Positions 34,696 to 44,081 of a DNA stretch of 64,000 nucleotides are shown here, piece by piece (within the stretch, counting starts at the first letter, position 1; every line of letters begins with the position of its first letter). This DNA is from Akkermansia muciniphila (GTDB lineage: Bacteria > Verrucomicrobiota > Verrucomicrobiia > Verrucomicrobiales > Akkermansiaceae). The stretch lies in assembly GCF_040616545.1 (NCBI RefSeq), contig NZ_CP156688.1, positions 248,001-312,000 of the forward strand, in the 5' to 3' direction. A model generated the notes under the pieces. It was not told where the DNA came from and ran no database searches. It saw nothing but the letters and a program-made list of their open reading frames with translations. The translations under genes were made by a program, and so were the position numbers.

Positions 34696-36429
34696 ATGAA
34701 AACGGCTTCCGCCCTTCTTTTAGGCCTTGTTCTGGGCCTTTCCGGCTGCTCCCTGCACCAGCAGCAGGGGACGGCGTACACCCATTACCAGGATGACGCG
34801 GCGGCCATCCGGGAGGCGCACGCCGCATGGCTCATCCTTGCGGACCCGCGCCGCAGCAGGGAATGGCCGGAAGCCAGGAAGAAATACAACGCGTGCATCC
34901 GGGAACTGGCCGCGCACCTGAAAGAGGCCAAACGCGAGGGCGGCATGAATGAGAGGACGCGCCGGAGCCTCCCCTTCATCATTGAAAAAGCCCCTTACGC
35001 CAAGGACAGCAATCCGTGGTTCTATGAAGCCATCTACATGTCCGACGAGGTGGACCCCACCTTCCGCCTGCGTGAAAGCGTAACCGTGGAAGGCATGGGC
35101 ATTCCTCTGGCGGGCCTGGCGCCCCAGGGCGTTTCCCGGCCCCATGCCAACGTATTGAAGGACAACGGCAACGTGCACACGCTGACGGCCATTCTGGATT
35201 TTGACCGCGTGGTGGACGGCAAACCGGCGTTGCGCACCATCCCGCGCCTCATGAATGAGCACATCTTCATCGGCAAGAACAAGGTGCGGCACCCTCTGGC
35301 GGCCAACTTCTCCGTACCCATCGCCCTGTTCTGGAAGCTTTCCGACGCGGACGGCACGGAACTGCTGGGCGCGTTCCGCCCCAAGAAGGCCATCAATACG
35401 ATGGGGCTGTATTTTTCCGAACCGTACGATCCCAAGAAAATTCCCGTGCTGTTCACCCACGGCCTGATGTCCGGCCCCGCCACCTTTGCCAACCTGACCA
35501 ACCGCCTGCTGGTGGACCCCGTCATCCGGGAAAACTACCAGTTCTGGTTCTTCGGCTATCCGTCCGGGCTGGCCTGGACCATTCCGGCCAGCAGGCAGCG
35601 GGAGGCGCTGGAGGAACTGATGAAGGAGTACAACCCCCGCGGCGCCTCCAAAGAAATGAACAACATCGTCATGGTGGGGCACTCCATGGGCGGCCTCATC
35701 ACCCGGTTCAACAATTCCACCAAGCCGTGGACGCTGATGAAGGGCCTGTTTGAACTGCCCCCGGAGACCTTTGCGGACATGACGCTGGAGAACTGGAAAA
35801 CCGGGCTGGAACCCCTGCACTGCGACGAGCACACGCTGGAACAGCTCCAGAACAATTTCATCTTCTCCCCAGCCCGGGGCGTCACGCGCATCGTGTACAT
35901 GGCCACGCCCCACCGCGGCTCCACCTTTGCGGACAACTGGATAGGGCGGCTGGGCCAGCGCCTGATCGACCTCCCCGCGGACATGCTGGAAGAAGTCACC
36001 CGCATCGCCACCCTCAGCCGCGGCATGTTCCTGCTGAATCCCCTCCAGCTGAAGGACGAGCTCACCAGCATCCGCCAGCTTTCCCCCAACTCCTCCCTGG
36101 TCAAGTACATGTCCGAGCTGCGCGGCTCCCCCTCCGTTCCGGTTCATTCCATCATTGGCGACAGGGGCAGGAATGACACGCCCCACTCCTCCGACGGGGT
36201 GGTGAAATACCGTTCCTCCCATCTGGACTGGAGCGAGAGTGAAAAAATCGTCCCGTCCGGGCACAGCGTGCAGGATGACCCCGCCGCCGCCGTAGAACTG
36301 CGGCGCATCCTCCGCGAACACCTGGCCAGGGTCAAGGGCCGCCAGGCGCTGGAGGAAGCAGACGCCAGGGCCGCCACCCCGGTGTGGCAGACCAATCCCG
36401 CGCCGCCCGTCATCCTGAAGAGGCCGTAA
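34696..36429 (+). CDS. Alpha/beta-hydrolase lipoprotein (lipase-like)
   Basis: A 577-residue lipoprotein: the signal ends LSGCS with the lipobox Cys. The N-terminal 240 residues are of unknown family. The C-terminal alpha/beta-hydrolase domain opens PVLFTHGLMSGPATF, has the nucleophile in VMVGHSMGGLITR and a plausible catalytic His in VPSGHSVQDD. It resembles PGAP1-like or lipase-type hydrolases acting on esters or lipids outside the inner membrane. It begins 37 bases after sufS, but a link in function is doubtful. Confidence 0.82.
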   Translation: MKTASALLLGLVLGLSGCSLHQQQGTAYTHYQDDAAAIREAHAAWLILADPRRSREWPEARKKYNACIRELAAHLKEAKREGGMNERTRRSLPFIIEKAPYAKDSNPWFYEAIYMSDEVDPTFRLRESVTVEGMGIPLAGLAPQGVSRPHANVLKDNGNVHTLTAILDFDRVVDGKPALRTIPRLMNEHIFIGKNKVRHPLAANFSVPIALFWKLSDADGTELLGAFRPKKAINTMGLYFSEPYDPKKIPVLFTHGLMSGPATFANLTNRLLVDPVIRENYQFWFFGYPSGLAWTIPASRQREALEELMKEYNPRGASKEMNNIVMVGHSMGGLITRFNNSTKPWTLMKGLFELPPETFADMTLENWKTGLEPLHCDEHTLEQLQNNFIFSPARGVTRIVYMATPHRGSTFADNWIGRLGQRLIDLPADMLEEVTRIATLSRGMFLLNPLQLKDELTSIRQLSPNSSLVKYMSELRGSPSVPVHSIIGDRGRNDTPHSSDGVVKYRSSHLDWSESEKIVPSGHSVQDDPAAAVELRRILREHLARVKGRQALEEADARAATPVWQTNPAPPVILKRP

Positions 36430-36654
36430 AGCGGGCGTTCCCCTGCCCCGGAGCACGGAGCAACTGCCTTGTTTCTTTCCGGGCGCCTCCGTTCTGCGCT
36501 CTTCCGCACCTTTTATGCCGCCTTCACTGCCGGAAAAACATTCCTCCGCTTCTGCCGGGAACGGACGTGCCGCGGCCGGGAGGAAGAAGAAAAATTCCTC
36601 CCTCCGGCAATATGCCCCCTTATAGAGTTGCTTCCGGCAGAGGATTCAAGCTAG

Positions 36655-36670
36655 AGTATTTGCCAATACT
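36655..36670. repeat. Short inverted repeat upstream of the pseudokinase gene
   Basis: AGTATT and AATACT, separated by TGCC, form a perfect six-base inverted repeat 15 bases before the ATG at 36685. It could be an operator. The rest of 36430-36684 shows nothing clear. Confidence 0.3.
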
Positions 36671-36684
36671 ATTCCCCCTCCTCC

Positions 36685-38358
36685 ATGCCCGACGACGACT
36701 CCCTTTCCATGGACCAGATTTCCGCTCTCTTCCCCCAGCTGGAAAACATCCGGCTCACCGGAACCAAAGGCCCCCAGCAGATTTTTACGGCCACCCTGAA
36801 ATCCAACTTTGCGCCCGTCATGCTGCGGGTGGTCCCCACGGAAGAAGCCGGCGTTTTCGGCTGGGACCCGGAATTCATCGTGCGCTCCCTCACCATCGTG
36901 GAACAGGCGCACCAGGGCCTTCTGCGGGTTTATGAAGTGGGGCAGGCAGGGCCGTTCACCTTCATCATTTCCGAGCATTCCCCCTATCCGCGCCTGGCGG
37001 ACCTGGAGCAGCTTCCCCAAATCCCCCCCCAGGTGGCGCTCAACCTGGTCCGGAACATGGCGGAAGGGCTGCTGACGCTGCACCGCAAGGGCATCTTTCA
37101 CGGAGGCATCACGCCCAAGCTGATCTGCCTGAGGGCGGACGGCGGTGACGCCCTGCTGCTGCCCATCAACATTTATCCGGCCCAGCCCCCCGTGGACATG
37201 GGGGATTACGCTTCCCCCGAATGGGTCACCGGAGCGGAGGCCACGTTCACGCCGGGCATGGACATTTACGCCCTGGGGCTGACGCTCTACATTCTGCTGA
37301 CCCGCAAGACGCCCATGGAAGCGGGCTTCGCCATGCCTTCCACCCTGGTCAAATGCAGCGACGCCGTGGACGCGGTGGTTTCCCGCGCCATCAATCCGGA
37401 TACCCGGGAACGCTACCGGAACCTGGGGGATTTCATCACGGACCTGGACAAGGCGATTGCCAATCCCACGGGCAGGAGCGCCGCCGCCCTTCCGGTCACG
37501 GGCGCCGCCCCGGCGGTCCCCTCCCTGAATACGCAGAAGGGGCAGTCCAATATTTACTATTACCTTATCCCGGCCCTGATCGTGGGCATTGTGCTGACTT
37601 ACACCTGCATCCTGTACAAGAAGGATGTGGCCAGAATGCGCAATGACTACAACGAGCAGGTGCAGAAGAACAATAACGCGAAGGCGGACGCCGCGCGAAA
37701 GGCGAACCGGGAGGCGCGCCGCCACGCCCTGGCAATTCCTGCCCCCGCCGTCCCGGCCATGACGGATAACGCCGTTCCGGCTCCGGTCCCTGCGGTACCG
37801 GCTCCCGCCGCGCCCCCCGCTCCCGCACCGGCAGCCCCCAAACCTTCCGGAGAACCCGGCAAGGTCAACTGGAGCCTCCAGCCCGGCGTGAAGGTGCGCC
37901 AGAGCTCCAACCGCAACATGCTGGACGCCTATGGTCCGGAAAAGGCCGTTGACGGCAATACCAGTTCCGAACTTGCGGATGTCTCCATCAGCGCCACCGG
38001 CGTGGTGGAAGGGAAAAATGCCTGGTTCGGCATCGACTTCGGCGCGGGGACCAACCGCACCGTGGAAAAAGTGGTCATTTACACTCCTGCCAACCTGACC
38101 CTGCTGGGCACGATGGAGGAGTTCAAGGTGCTGCTGTACGACAATGACAAGAACGTGCTGGCGGAAAAGACCTTCACCACCACCCCCTCTGAAAAATCCA
38201 CCAACGTCACCACCTGGAAACTGGACGCTCCGGTCAAGGCGCGCGCCCTGCGCGTGGAATCCACCAATCCCGCCCGCCCGCTGGCGCTGACGGAGGTGGA
38301 GGCCTACGGCCCTGAAGAAGAGCCGGACGCGCCCGCTCCCGCCCCTGAGGAAGAATAA
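36685..38358 (+). CDS. Transmembrane pseudokinase with discoidin-like outer domain
   Basis: A 557-residue protein. Residues 15-260 have the Ser/Thr kinase fold: APE-like YASPEW (175-180), GMDIYALGLTLYILLT (191-206) and the late Arg (RERYRN). The ATP-binding Lys position reads VMLRVV, the catalytic HRD is HGG (HGGITPK, 139-145) and DFG is absent, so it should not phosphorylate. One membrane segment follows (about 291-311), then an Ala/Pro-rich stalk (345-390) and a C-terminal F5/8 type C (discoidin) domain (395-540: KVRQSSNRNMLDAYGPEKAV). It may sense a glycan outside and signal by binding inside. Stop and next ATG overlap (TAATG). Confidence 0.75.
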   Translation: MPDDDSLSMDQISALFPQLENIRLTGTKGPQQIFTATLKSNFAPVMLRVVPTEEAGVFGWDPEFIVRSLTIVEQAHQGLLRVYEVGQAGPFTFIISEHSPYPRLADLEQLPQIPPQVALNLVRNMAEGLLTLHRKGIFHGGITPKLICLRADGGDALLLPINIYPAQPPVDMGDYASPEWVTGAEATFTPGMDIYALGLTLYILLTRKTPMEAGFAMPSTLVKCSDAVDAVVSRAINPDTRERYRNLGDFITDLDKAIANPTGRSAAALPVTGAAPAVPSLNTQKGQSNIYYYLIPALIVGIVLTYTCILYKKDVARMRNDYNEQVQKNNNAKADAARKANREARRHALAIPAPAVPAMTDNAVPAPVPAVPAPAAPPAPAPAAPKPSGEPGKVNWSLQPGVKVRQSSNRNMLDAYGPEKAVDGNTSSELADVSISATGVVEGKNAWFGIDFGAGTNRTVEKVVIYTPANLTLLGTMEEFKVLLYDNDKNVLAEKTFTTTPSEKSTNVTTWKLDAPVKARALRVESTNPARPLALTEVEAYGPEEEPDAPAPAPEEE

Positions 38359-39119
38359 TGCCTGAGCAACCGCCTCCAGCCGGGTTCCCGCCCCTGCGGA
38401 AAACCGGCGTTCTCCTTTTCCTCCTGTGCCTGTTTGCGCTGGCGCTGGCAGGGGGCACCCTGTACCTGGTTTTTCATGACCTTCCCCTGATTCAGCAGTC
38501 CATCGCGGAAACGGTGGCCCAGTCCGTGAAGGAGCTTCAGGAGGGCGGAAGCGCCTCCGTCTCCCTCACCCATGTGAATGCAGGAGGCACGGCGCCCTTC
38601 ACCATGGACGGCAGCCTTTTCTACCTGTGCACCGCCGGGCTGGTCATTTGCTGGCTGATGCTGGTTTACCGCCTGGCGCAGAACGCGGAAACGGTGAAGA
38701 AGGGGGCGCTGCGCTGCACGCCCCTTCTCTGCGTCTTTTCCTTCTTCCTGCCTGTGGGCAACATATGGATGCCCCTTCAAGCCATGCTGGACATCAACAA
38801 GGCCCTGTCCTCCCCCGGCCCTTCACGCGGAAAGGGCTGGATATGGACGGCCTGGGCCGTCAGCGTGCCGGGCTCCCTGCTCGTCTTCCTGTATACGTTG
38901 TGCCAGCCCCTGGCCAGCTTCTTCCAGACCTTCCGCGCCTGGGCGGAAGAAGACCCGGGGAACGCGTTTGCGCTGGACCGGGAACTGGAAGCCCTGATGA
39001 ACGGCATGGTGCGGCCCGTCATCATGTACAACGGCATGGCCTTTATTGCATGCCTGCTGGTTTCCGTGCTGATGATGCTCCACTTCCATTCCCTGCAAAG
39101 GCGGCTGGCAGTACGCTGA
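38358..39119 (+). CDS. DUF4328-like multi-pass membrane protein
   Basis: A 253-residue inner-membrane protein with about five hydrophobic segments. The motif FFLPVGNIWMPLQAMLDINK, reading as a PxxN...P...M.(D/E)..K pattern, is typical of DUF4328-type proteins. It overlaps the pseudokinase gene by one base, so both are translated together and may form a membrane complex. Function unknown. A strong terminator follows. Confidence 0.75.
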   Translation: MPEQPPPAGFPPLRKTGVLLFLLCLFALALAGGTLYLVFHDLPLIQQSIAETVAQSVKELQEGGSASVSLTHVNAGGTAPFTMDGSLFYLCTAGLVICWLMLVYRLAQNAETVKKGALRCTPLLCVFSFFLPVGNIWMPLQAMLDINKALSSPGPSRGKGWIWTAWAVSVPGSLLVFLYTLCQPLASFFQTFRAWAEEDPGNAFALDRELEALMNGMVRPVIMYNGMAFIACLLVSVLMMLHFHSLQRRLAVR

Positions 39120-39150
39120 CCCTTCCCCCGGACAATCCCGCCTCTACCGC

Positions 39151-39179
39151 AGGCTCCCGCCGGGAGCCTCCCGCTTTTT
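39151..39179 (+). terminator. Intrinsic terminator after the DUF4328-like gene
   Basis: The arms AGGCTCCC (39151-39158) and GGGAGCCT (39162-39169) form an eight-pair stem with a three-base loop, followed by CCCGCTTTTT. Confidence 0.75.
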
Positions 39180-39285
39180 CCCGTATCCGGCTATTCTCAA
39201 TGCTTCACGGAAGCTTTTTGAGACAGAGGCCCGGGGCCCTTTCCATCCGTCCCCGCACCCTCATGGGAGACCTCCTTCCGGGCAT

Positions 39286-39318
39286 AAAAAACCCGGCCAC
39301 GCCTCACGGCGGGCCGGG
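39286..39318 (-). terminator. Intrinsic terminator after rplS
   Basis: On the minus strand CCCGGCC (39318-39312) and GGCCGGG (39298-39292) form the outer stem, with an inner CGCC/GGCG pairing, followed by six Ts (39291-39286). It lies 26 bases past the rplS stop. Confidence 0.85.
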
Positions 39319-39343
39319 CCAGCAAAAATAGCAATTCCTCCGG

Positions 39344-39691
39344 TTAGCGCTTGGCGGCTTTCACCGTCATGGCGTCCTTGCCGATGCGGCCGCGGAGATA
39401 GTGAAGCTTGGCGCGGCGGACTTTGCCGCGGTTTACGACTTCAATCTTGGCGATGCGGGGGGTGTGCAGGGGGAACACGCGTTCCACGCCTTCACCGTAG
39501 GAAATCTTGCGCACCGTAAAAGCTTCATTGACGCCGGAACCGCGCTTGGCGATCACGATGCCCTGGAAAATCTGAATACGTTCCTTGCCGCCTTCAATAA
39601 CACGAGTGTGAACCTTGATGGTATCACCTACGTTAAATGCGGTCACGTCCGCCTTGAGTTGCTCCTGCTCGATTTTGTTGATAATGTTCAT
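39344..39691 (-). CDS. rplS: Ribosomal protein L19
   Basis: A 115-residue protein of the 50S subunit at the interface with 30S. Family motifs are clear: [54 protein letters not shown] and [12 protein letters not shown]. Usual partners (rpsP, rimM, trmD) are not adjacent, so it stands as a single gene with its own terminator. A weak promoter candidate (TTGCCT, 17 bases, CATATT) lies on the minus strand at 39775-39747. Confidence 0.97.
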   Translation of the reverse strand: MNIINKIEQEQLKADVTAFNVGDTIKVHTRVIEGGKERIQIFQGIVIAKRGSGVNEAFTVRKISYGEGVERVFPLHTPRIAKIEVVNRGKVRRAKLHYLRGRIGKDAMTVKAAKR

Positions 39692-39801
39692 CTTGTGTTA
39701 TCTATTGCTGGTGAATATCAGTAAAAGGAAAACTTACGGGACGCAGAATATGGGCCATAATCCCCTAAAAGGCAATCCAAATTTGCCGTACGGCCTCAAT
39801 T

Positions 39802-41340
39802 TTATTTTTTAACCGGGACCGGAGGCGGGGCCATCCTGCCGCGCCATTCCTCCAGCGCCGGAAGAAAGGCGGAGGAAGACATGAGCGCGTGAACGCTGTC
39901 CATGCGCATCAGGCACGCTTTTTCTCCTCCCTGGGCGCGCTCCACCAGCAGGGATTCCAGCAGAAGGCGGGCGCGGGTGCGGGCATCCGGCGCGCCGTCC
40001 AGCGCAGAGAAAACCAGCTTTCCGGCCTGCACCGGATCCTTCCGGTACAGGTATTCCAGGGCCAGCGCTTCATAAAGGCAGGAGGAGGGAGCCTTCCGGG
40101 CGGTCTCCAGCAGCCGGGCGGAGCGCTCCGGCCAGCGGTCCCCGAACTGCACCCGGGAAGCCCACCAGCCCTGGAAGTAGCGGTCCTCTTCCGTGGGCTT
40201 CACATCCATGCTTTTCATGCGGGCATACGGGCGGTAGAGGGGGTCTCCGAACACCACCCCCTGCCAGGACAGCACGGGCATGCTCATCCAGGAGGCTTCC
40301 GCCACGGAATAGCCGTCCAGCAGCCGGTCCACAAAAATGTCAAAGCGGTGGCACGCGCCCAGGAACGGTTCATACACGTTCCCCACCGTCACGGCCGCCC
40401 CCTTTTCCAGCAGGGCGGAGCTCCACCCCGTGCCGGGAACCTTGAAATCCGAGGCGCTGAAGGAATGCAGGTGCATGGCCACCGCACCGGGACGGAAACG
40501 GAAGGAGGGGTCCGTGAACGGACCGTTTGCCGTACCCGTGTACCACCCGCAGTAAAGCGCCGTGTCCCGGCTCAGCGGGAACTTCTCCGGAAGCGTCTGG
40601 GGCCAGTCGTCCAGGTAGGCGGGCATGCCTGCCTCCCGCACGCTCCGGAACACGGCGTCCAGCCACGCGTCCCCCTGGGCGTAGGGGCCGCCACGGTCCA
40701 CTACCGCCCACCCCCACAGGCCGTTTTTCTCCACCTCCGCGGGTTCTTTCACCAGCCGCATGCAGGTCTCCGCCGTCAGGCCGTCCAGGCGGCACACCAG
40801 GAACGTGGGAAGTCCGGCGCCTACAAAATCCTCCCTGGAATTATAATAGGGATTCGGCAGCCAGGATTTTTTTTCATATCCGTCCACAGCCAGCAGCGCC
40901 AGTTCTGAATCCACGGCGGCGCGGTCCGTCTGCATCTGGTTCACGTCCTTCCCGGGAGGGGGCACGGGATTTTCATGCCGTATCTTCATCGGCAGGTCCG
41001 CCATCAGCACCAGTGCGAAAATCTTCCGGTCCATCATGGGGGCAGAGGCAATGCCGGAAGGCACCCACCAGCGCTGTTCCCGGGCCGCACGCAGGAGGGG
41101 CGCGCGGATGAGGTCCTCGTACTCCTTCCGGGAAATCTCATTGGCCGCGGGACAATCCAGGGAAATGAGGTTCCTTTCCGGCACGCCGCGCACCCGAGCA
41201 TATTCCGCGGCCATGCGCCGGCTCAGCTCCGATTTTCCGTTGTAAACCACGGCCACATGCGCGGGCTGGAGTTCATACGCCCGGACGGCGGAAAACCACG
41301 CCGCCAGAAAGAACAATACGGCTAATCCCCTCTTCAGCAT
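39802..41340 (-). CDS. TIGR03790-family secreted protein
   Basis: A 512-residue exported protein of a family largely found in Verrucomicrobiota, Planctomycetota and relatives; function unknown. Signal peptide (LKRGLAVLFFLAAWFSAVRA). Family features include HVAVVYNGKSELSRRMAAEY, VPERNLISLDCPAANEISRK and the central VDSELALL and DWPQTLP segments. The ATG at 41340 is chosen because an AGGGGGT sequence precedes it and it opens the signal peptide; the frame extends to 41409. It is upstream of rplS on the same strand but 110 bases away. Confidence 0.78.
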   Translation of the reverse strand: MLKRGLAVLFFLAAWFSAVRAYELQPAHVAVVYNGKSELSRRMAAEYARVRGVPERNLISLDCPAANEISRKEYEDLIRAPLLRAAREQRWWVPSGIASAPMMDRKIFALVLMADLPMKIRHENPVPPPGKDVNQMQTDRAAVDSELALLAVDGYEKKSWLPNPYYNSREDFVGAGLPTFLVCRLDGLTAETCMRLVKEPAEVEKNGLWGWAVVDRGGPYAQGDAWLDAVFRSVREAGMPAYLDDWPQTLPEKFPLSRDTALYCGWYTGTANGPFTDPSFRFRPGAVAMHLHSFSASDFKVPGTGWSSALLEKGAAVTVGNVYEPFLGACHRFDIFVDRLLDGYSVAEASWMSMPVLSWQGVVFGDPLYRPYARMKSMDVKPTEEDRYFQGWWASRVQFGDRWPERSARLLETARKAPSSCLYEALALEYLYRKDPVQAGKLVFSALDGAPDARTRARLLLESLLVERAQGGEKACLMRMDSVHALMSSSAFLPALEEWRGRMAPPPVPVKK

Positions 41341-41466
41341 ACCCCCTACCATACCTGATCCTGCGGGGCAATCAAGCAGGCGAACCGGAGCCATCCGTGA
41401 TTTCGCCATTTTTCCGCTTTTCGCTTCACTTCTAAAAAAAATCCGCTTTAATGGCTCCTGATGTAT

Positions 41467-41484
41467 TGCAGGCTTTCACCTGCA
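41467..41484 (+). repeat. Leader hairpin before the epimerase gene
   Basis: TGCAGG (41467-41472) and CCTGCA (41479-41484) form a perfect six-pair hairpin about 24 bases upstream of the ATG at 41508. It may affect mRNA stability or be chance. Confidence 0.3.
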
Positions 41485-41507
41485 TTCCCTACAACCATCA
41501 TACGCAT

Positions 41508-41930
41508 ATGATTCAACAAATTGACCATATCGGCATCGCCGTCAAGAGCCTTGACGCCACCGTTCCCTATTACCGTGATGCGCTCGGATTCGGAGAGCCC
41601 CACATTGAGGAAGTGCCCACGCAAAAGGTGCGCGTCGCCATGTTTGACGTTGCCGGAGTCCACATTGAACTGCTTGAACCCACCTCTCCGGAAAGCGCCA
41701 TTGCCAAGGCCATTGAGAAAAAAGGGGAGGGCATCCACCACATCGCTTTCAAGACCAACGACATTGCCGACAATATCTCCAAGGCCAAGGATGCAGGCCT
41801 CACCGTGCTGAACGACCCGCCCGTCCCCGGCGCGCACAACACGCAGGTCACCTTCCTGCATCCCAAGTGCACCTTCGGCGTTCTGACCGAATTCTGCCAG
41901 CATCCCGGCTCCTGCGGATGCGGCAAGTAA
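41508..41930 (+). CDS. mce: Methylmalonyl-CoA epimerase
   Basis: Interconverts (R)- and (S)-methylmalonyl-CoA, between the B12-dependent mutase and the decarboxylase. 140 residues, vicinal-oxygen-chelate fold. Metal ligands are suggested by His7 (IDHIGIAV), the Glu in GVHIELLEP, the His in GIHHIAF and the Glu in VLTEFCQ. The ATG at 41508 is used; the longer frame to 41451 would extend past the conserved start. It leads the decarboxylase operon, 34 bases before mmdA. Confidence 0.93.
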   Translation: MIQQIDHIGIAVKSLDATVPYYRDALGFGEPHIEEVPTQKVRVAMFDVAGVHIELLEPTSPESAIAKAIEKKGEGIHHIAFKTNDIADNISKAKDAGLTVLNDPPVPGAHNTQVTFLHPKCTFGVLTEFCQHPGSCGCGK

Positions 41931-41964
41931 GCATTTTCCCGAATTCACCATACCACTATACCAA

Positions 41965-43530
41965 ATGGCTATTGATCCCAAATTGATTGACGATCTGAAC
42001 AGCCGCCGCAAGAAGGTCATCCTCAGCGGCGGTCAGGAAAAGATCGACAAAAGGCATGAAAAGGGCGAGATGACCGCCCGCGACCGCATGGGGTACCTCT
42101 TTGAAGACGGCACCTTCTCGGAAATCGGCATGCACGTGCGCCACAACTGCCACAACTTCGGCATGGGCAAGAAGGAAATCCCCGGCGACGGCGTCGTTTC
42201 CGGCTTCGGCCTGGTGGACGGACGTCCGGTAGCCTGCGCGGCTTCCGACTTCCTGGCCCAGGGCGGTTCCCTCGGCTACATGCACGCCATGAAGATTGCG
42301 GACGCCCAGAAGTACGCCCTGAAGGCCGGCATCCCGATGGTGACGGTGAACGATTCCGGCGGCGCGCGCCTCCAGGAAGGCGTGGCGGCCCTGTCCGGCT
42401 ATGCCCAGGTGTTCTACAACAACGTGCTGGCTTCCGGCGTGGTTCCGCAGATCTCCATGATCCTGGGCCCGTGCGCAGGCGGCGCGGCGTATTCCCCCGC
42501 CCTGACAGACTTCATCATCATGCGCAATTCCGGCAACGCCGGCATGTACATCACCGGTCCCAAGGTGATTGAACAGGTCACGTATGAAAAGTGCACGATG
42601 GACGACATCGGCTCCGCGGCCATCCACGCCACCGTGTCCGGCAACGTCCACTTTGTGGCGGACAGCGACGCGCACGCCATGGACATCCTGAAGAAGCTCC
42701 TCTCCTTCCTCCCCTCCAACAACGCGGAAGAACCGCCCCACAAGCTGGACACCCCGCTTGACCTGAGCGCGGACGAAGGCATGAGCGACCTGATCCCCGC
42801 AGACAACCGCACCCCCCTGGACGTGCAGCCCATCATCAGCCGCCTGGTGGATGACGGGGACTTCCTGGAAGTGCACAAGGACTTCGCCAAGAACGTCGTC
42901 GTCGGCTTCGGCCGCATCTGCGGCGTGGTGGTGGGCATCATCGCCAACCAGCCCAACGTGAAAGCCGGCTGCCTGGACATTGACTCCTCGGACAAGGCTG
43001 CCCGCTTCATCCGCTTCTGCAACGCCTTCAACATTCCGTTGGTGAACCTGGTGGACGTGCCCGGCTTCCTGCCCGGCAAGAATCAGGAACGCGGCGGCAT
43101 CATCCGCCACGGGGCCAAGCTCATCTTCGCCTATTCCCAGGCCACGGTGCCCAAGGTCACGCTGATCATGCGCAAGGCCTATGGCGGCGCCTACATCGCC
43201 ATGTGCTGCAAGGACCTGGGCGCTGACGCCGTCTTTGCCTGGCCCGGCGCGGAAATCGCCGTGATGGGCGCGGAAGGCGCCGTTCCGGTGCTTTACGGCC
43301 GCGAACTGAAAGCCGTGGAAGACCCTGCGGAAAAAGCCAAGCGCCAGGGAGAGCTTCTGGAAGAATACCGGGACGCCTTCTACAACCCGTACGTGGCGGC
43401 CGGCATGGGCCAGATCACGGAAGTCATCAATCCGGAAGAAACCCGCGCCAAGATCGCCTTTGCCCTGCGCACCCTGATGAACAAGAAGGAAGTGCGCCCG
43501 GCCAAGAAGCACGGCAACATTCCGCTCTAA
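41965..43530 (+). CDS. mmdA: Methylmalonyl-CoA decarboxylase alpha subunit (carboxyltransferase)
   Basis: Moves the carboxyl group of methylmalonyl-CoA to the biotin of the carrier subunit, yielding propionyl-CoA. 521 residues with two crotonase-like halves. Oxyanion-hole segments are NDSGGARLQEGVAAL and RKAYGGAYIAMCCKDLGAD; CAGGAAYSPALTDF is also typical. A very similar family serves biotin-dependent propionyl-CoA carboxylase; the adjacent beta and gamma membrane subunits point to the sodium-pumping decarboxylase. Well-translated codon use. Confidence 0.92.
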   Translation: MAIDPKLIDDLNSRRKKVILSGGQEKIDKRHEKGEMTARDRMGYLFEDGTFSEIGMHVRHNCHNFGMGKKEIPGDGVVSGFGLVDGRPVACAASDFLAQGGSLGYMHAMKIADAQKYALKAGIPMVTVNDSGGARLQEGVAALSGYAQVFYNNVLASGVVPQISMILGPCAGGAAYSPALTDFIIMRNSGNAGMYITGPKVIEQVTYEKCTMDDIGSAAIHATVSGNVHFVADSDAHAMDILKKLLSFLPSNNAEEPPHKLDTPLDLSADEGMSDLIPADNRTPLDVQPIISRLVDDGDFLEVHKDFAKNVVVGFGRICGVVVGIIANQPNVKAGCLDIDSSDKAARFIRFCNAFNIPLVNLVDVPGFLPGKNQERGGIIRHGAKLIFAYSQATVPKVTLIMRKAYGGAYIAMCCKDLGADAVFAWPGAEIAVMGAEGAVPVLYGRELKAVEDPAEKAKRQGELLEEYRDAFYNPYVAAGMGQITEVINPEETRAKIAFALRTLMNKKEVRPAKKHGNIPL

Positions 43531-43551
43531 CATCCATTTTAACGGATTCAT

Positions 43552-44004
43552 ATGTTACTCACAGCACTAGCCTTTGCACAGGGCATGGCCAACATCATGG
43601 AGAATCTGGACTACCAGATCGTCGGCATTCTGGTGGTCATGATGTGCCTGGGTGGCCTGGCCGTCATTCTGACCATCAGCGGCTCCATTGCCGCCTCCAT
43701 CCAGAACAAGGCCAAAGCCAAGGCCGCAGCGTCTGTTTCCGCTCCCGCACCTGCCGCCGCTCCCGCGGCCGCAGGAAAGCCGGGCATGACTCCGGAAATG
43801 CTCGCCATCCTCTCCGCAGCCGTGGACTCCGCCATGACGGAGCTCACGCCGGAAATGGTGGCCGTCATCTCCGCAGCCGTGGACGCAGGCCTGGACGGCA
43901 TGAGCCACCGCATCGTGGAAATCAAGCAATCCCCCGGCTCCGGCTATGCGGCCGCAGGCAGGGCGGAAATCTTTGCCTCCCACCGCATCCGGCCATCCCA
44001 CTGA
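43552..44004 (+). CDS. Decarboxylase gamma-like subunit (OadG family)
   Basis: A 150-residue membrane subunit that should hold the complex together. One membrane segment (IVGILVVMMCLGGLAVILTI) matches OadG, followed by an Ala/Pro-rich linker and a C-terminal part with two near-repeats, EMLAILSAAVDSAM and EMVAVISAAVDAGL, then a C-terminal RAEIFASHRIR. The repeats and tail resemble extended gamma/delta subunits of gut anaerobes. It sits between alpha and the biotin carrier. Confidence 0.82.
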   Translation: MLLTALAFAQGMANIMENLDYQIVGILVVMMCLGGLAVILTISGSIAASIQNKAKAKAAASVSAPAPAAAPAAAGKPGMTPEMLAILSAAVDSAMTELTPEMVAVISAAVDAGLDGMSHRIVEIKQSPGSGYAAAGRAEIFASHRIRPSH

Positions 44005-44081
44005 ACCACTCCATTATTCACCCCTACCCCCGCCCCCTCCGGCGGGAACCATTAACTTAACATTCCATACCATACATTATT

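Noticed and set aside
34720-36456. Long minus-strand open frame of 578 codons opposite the lipase-like lipoprotein gene
   Set aside because: The plus strand has a lipobox signal and hydrolase motifs. The minus frame is low-complexity Gly/Arg/His-rich, as expected for the shadow of a GC-rich gene.
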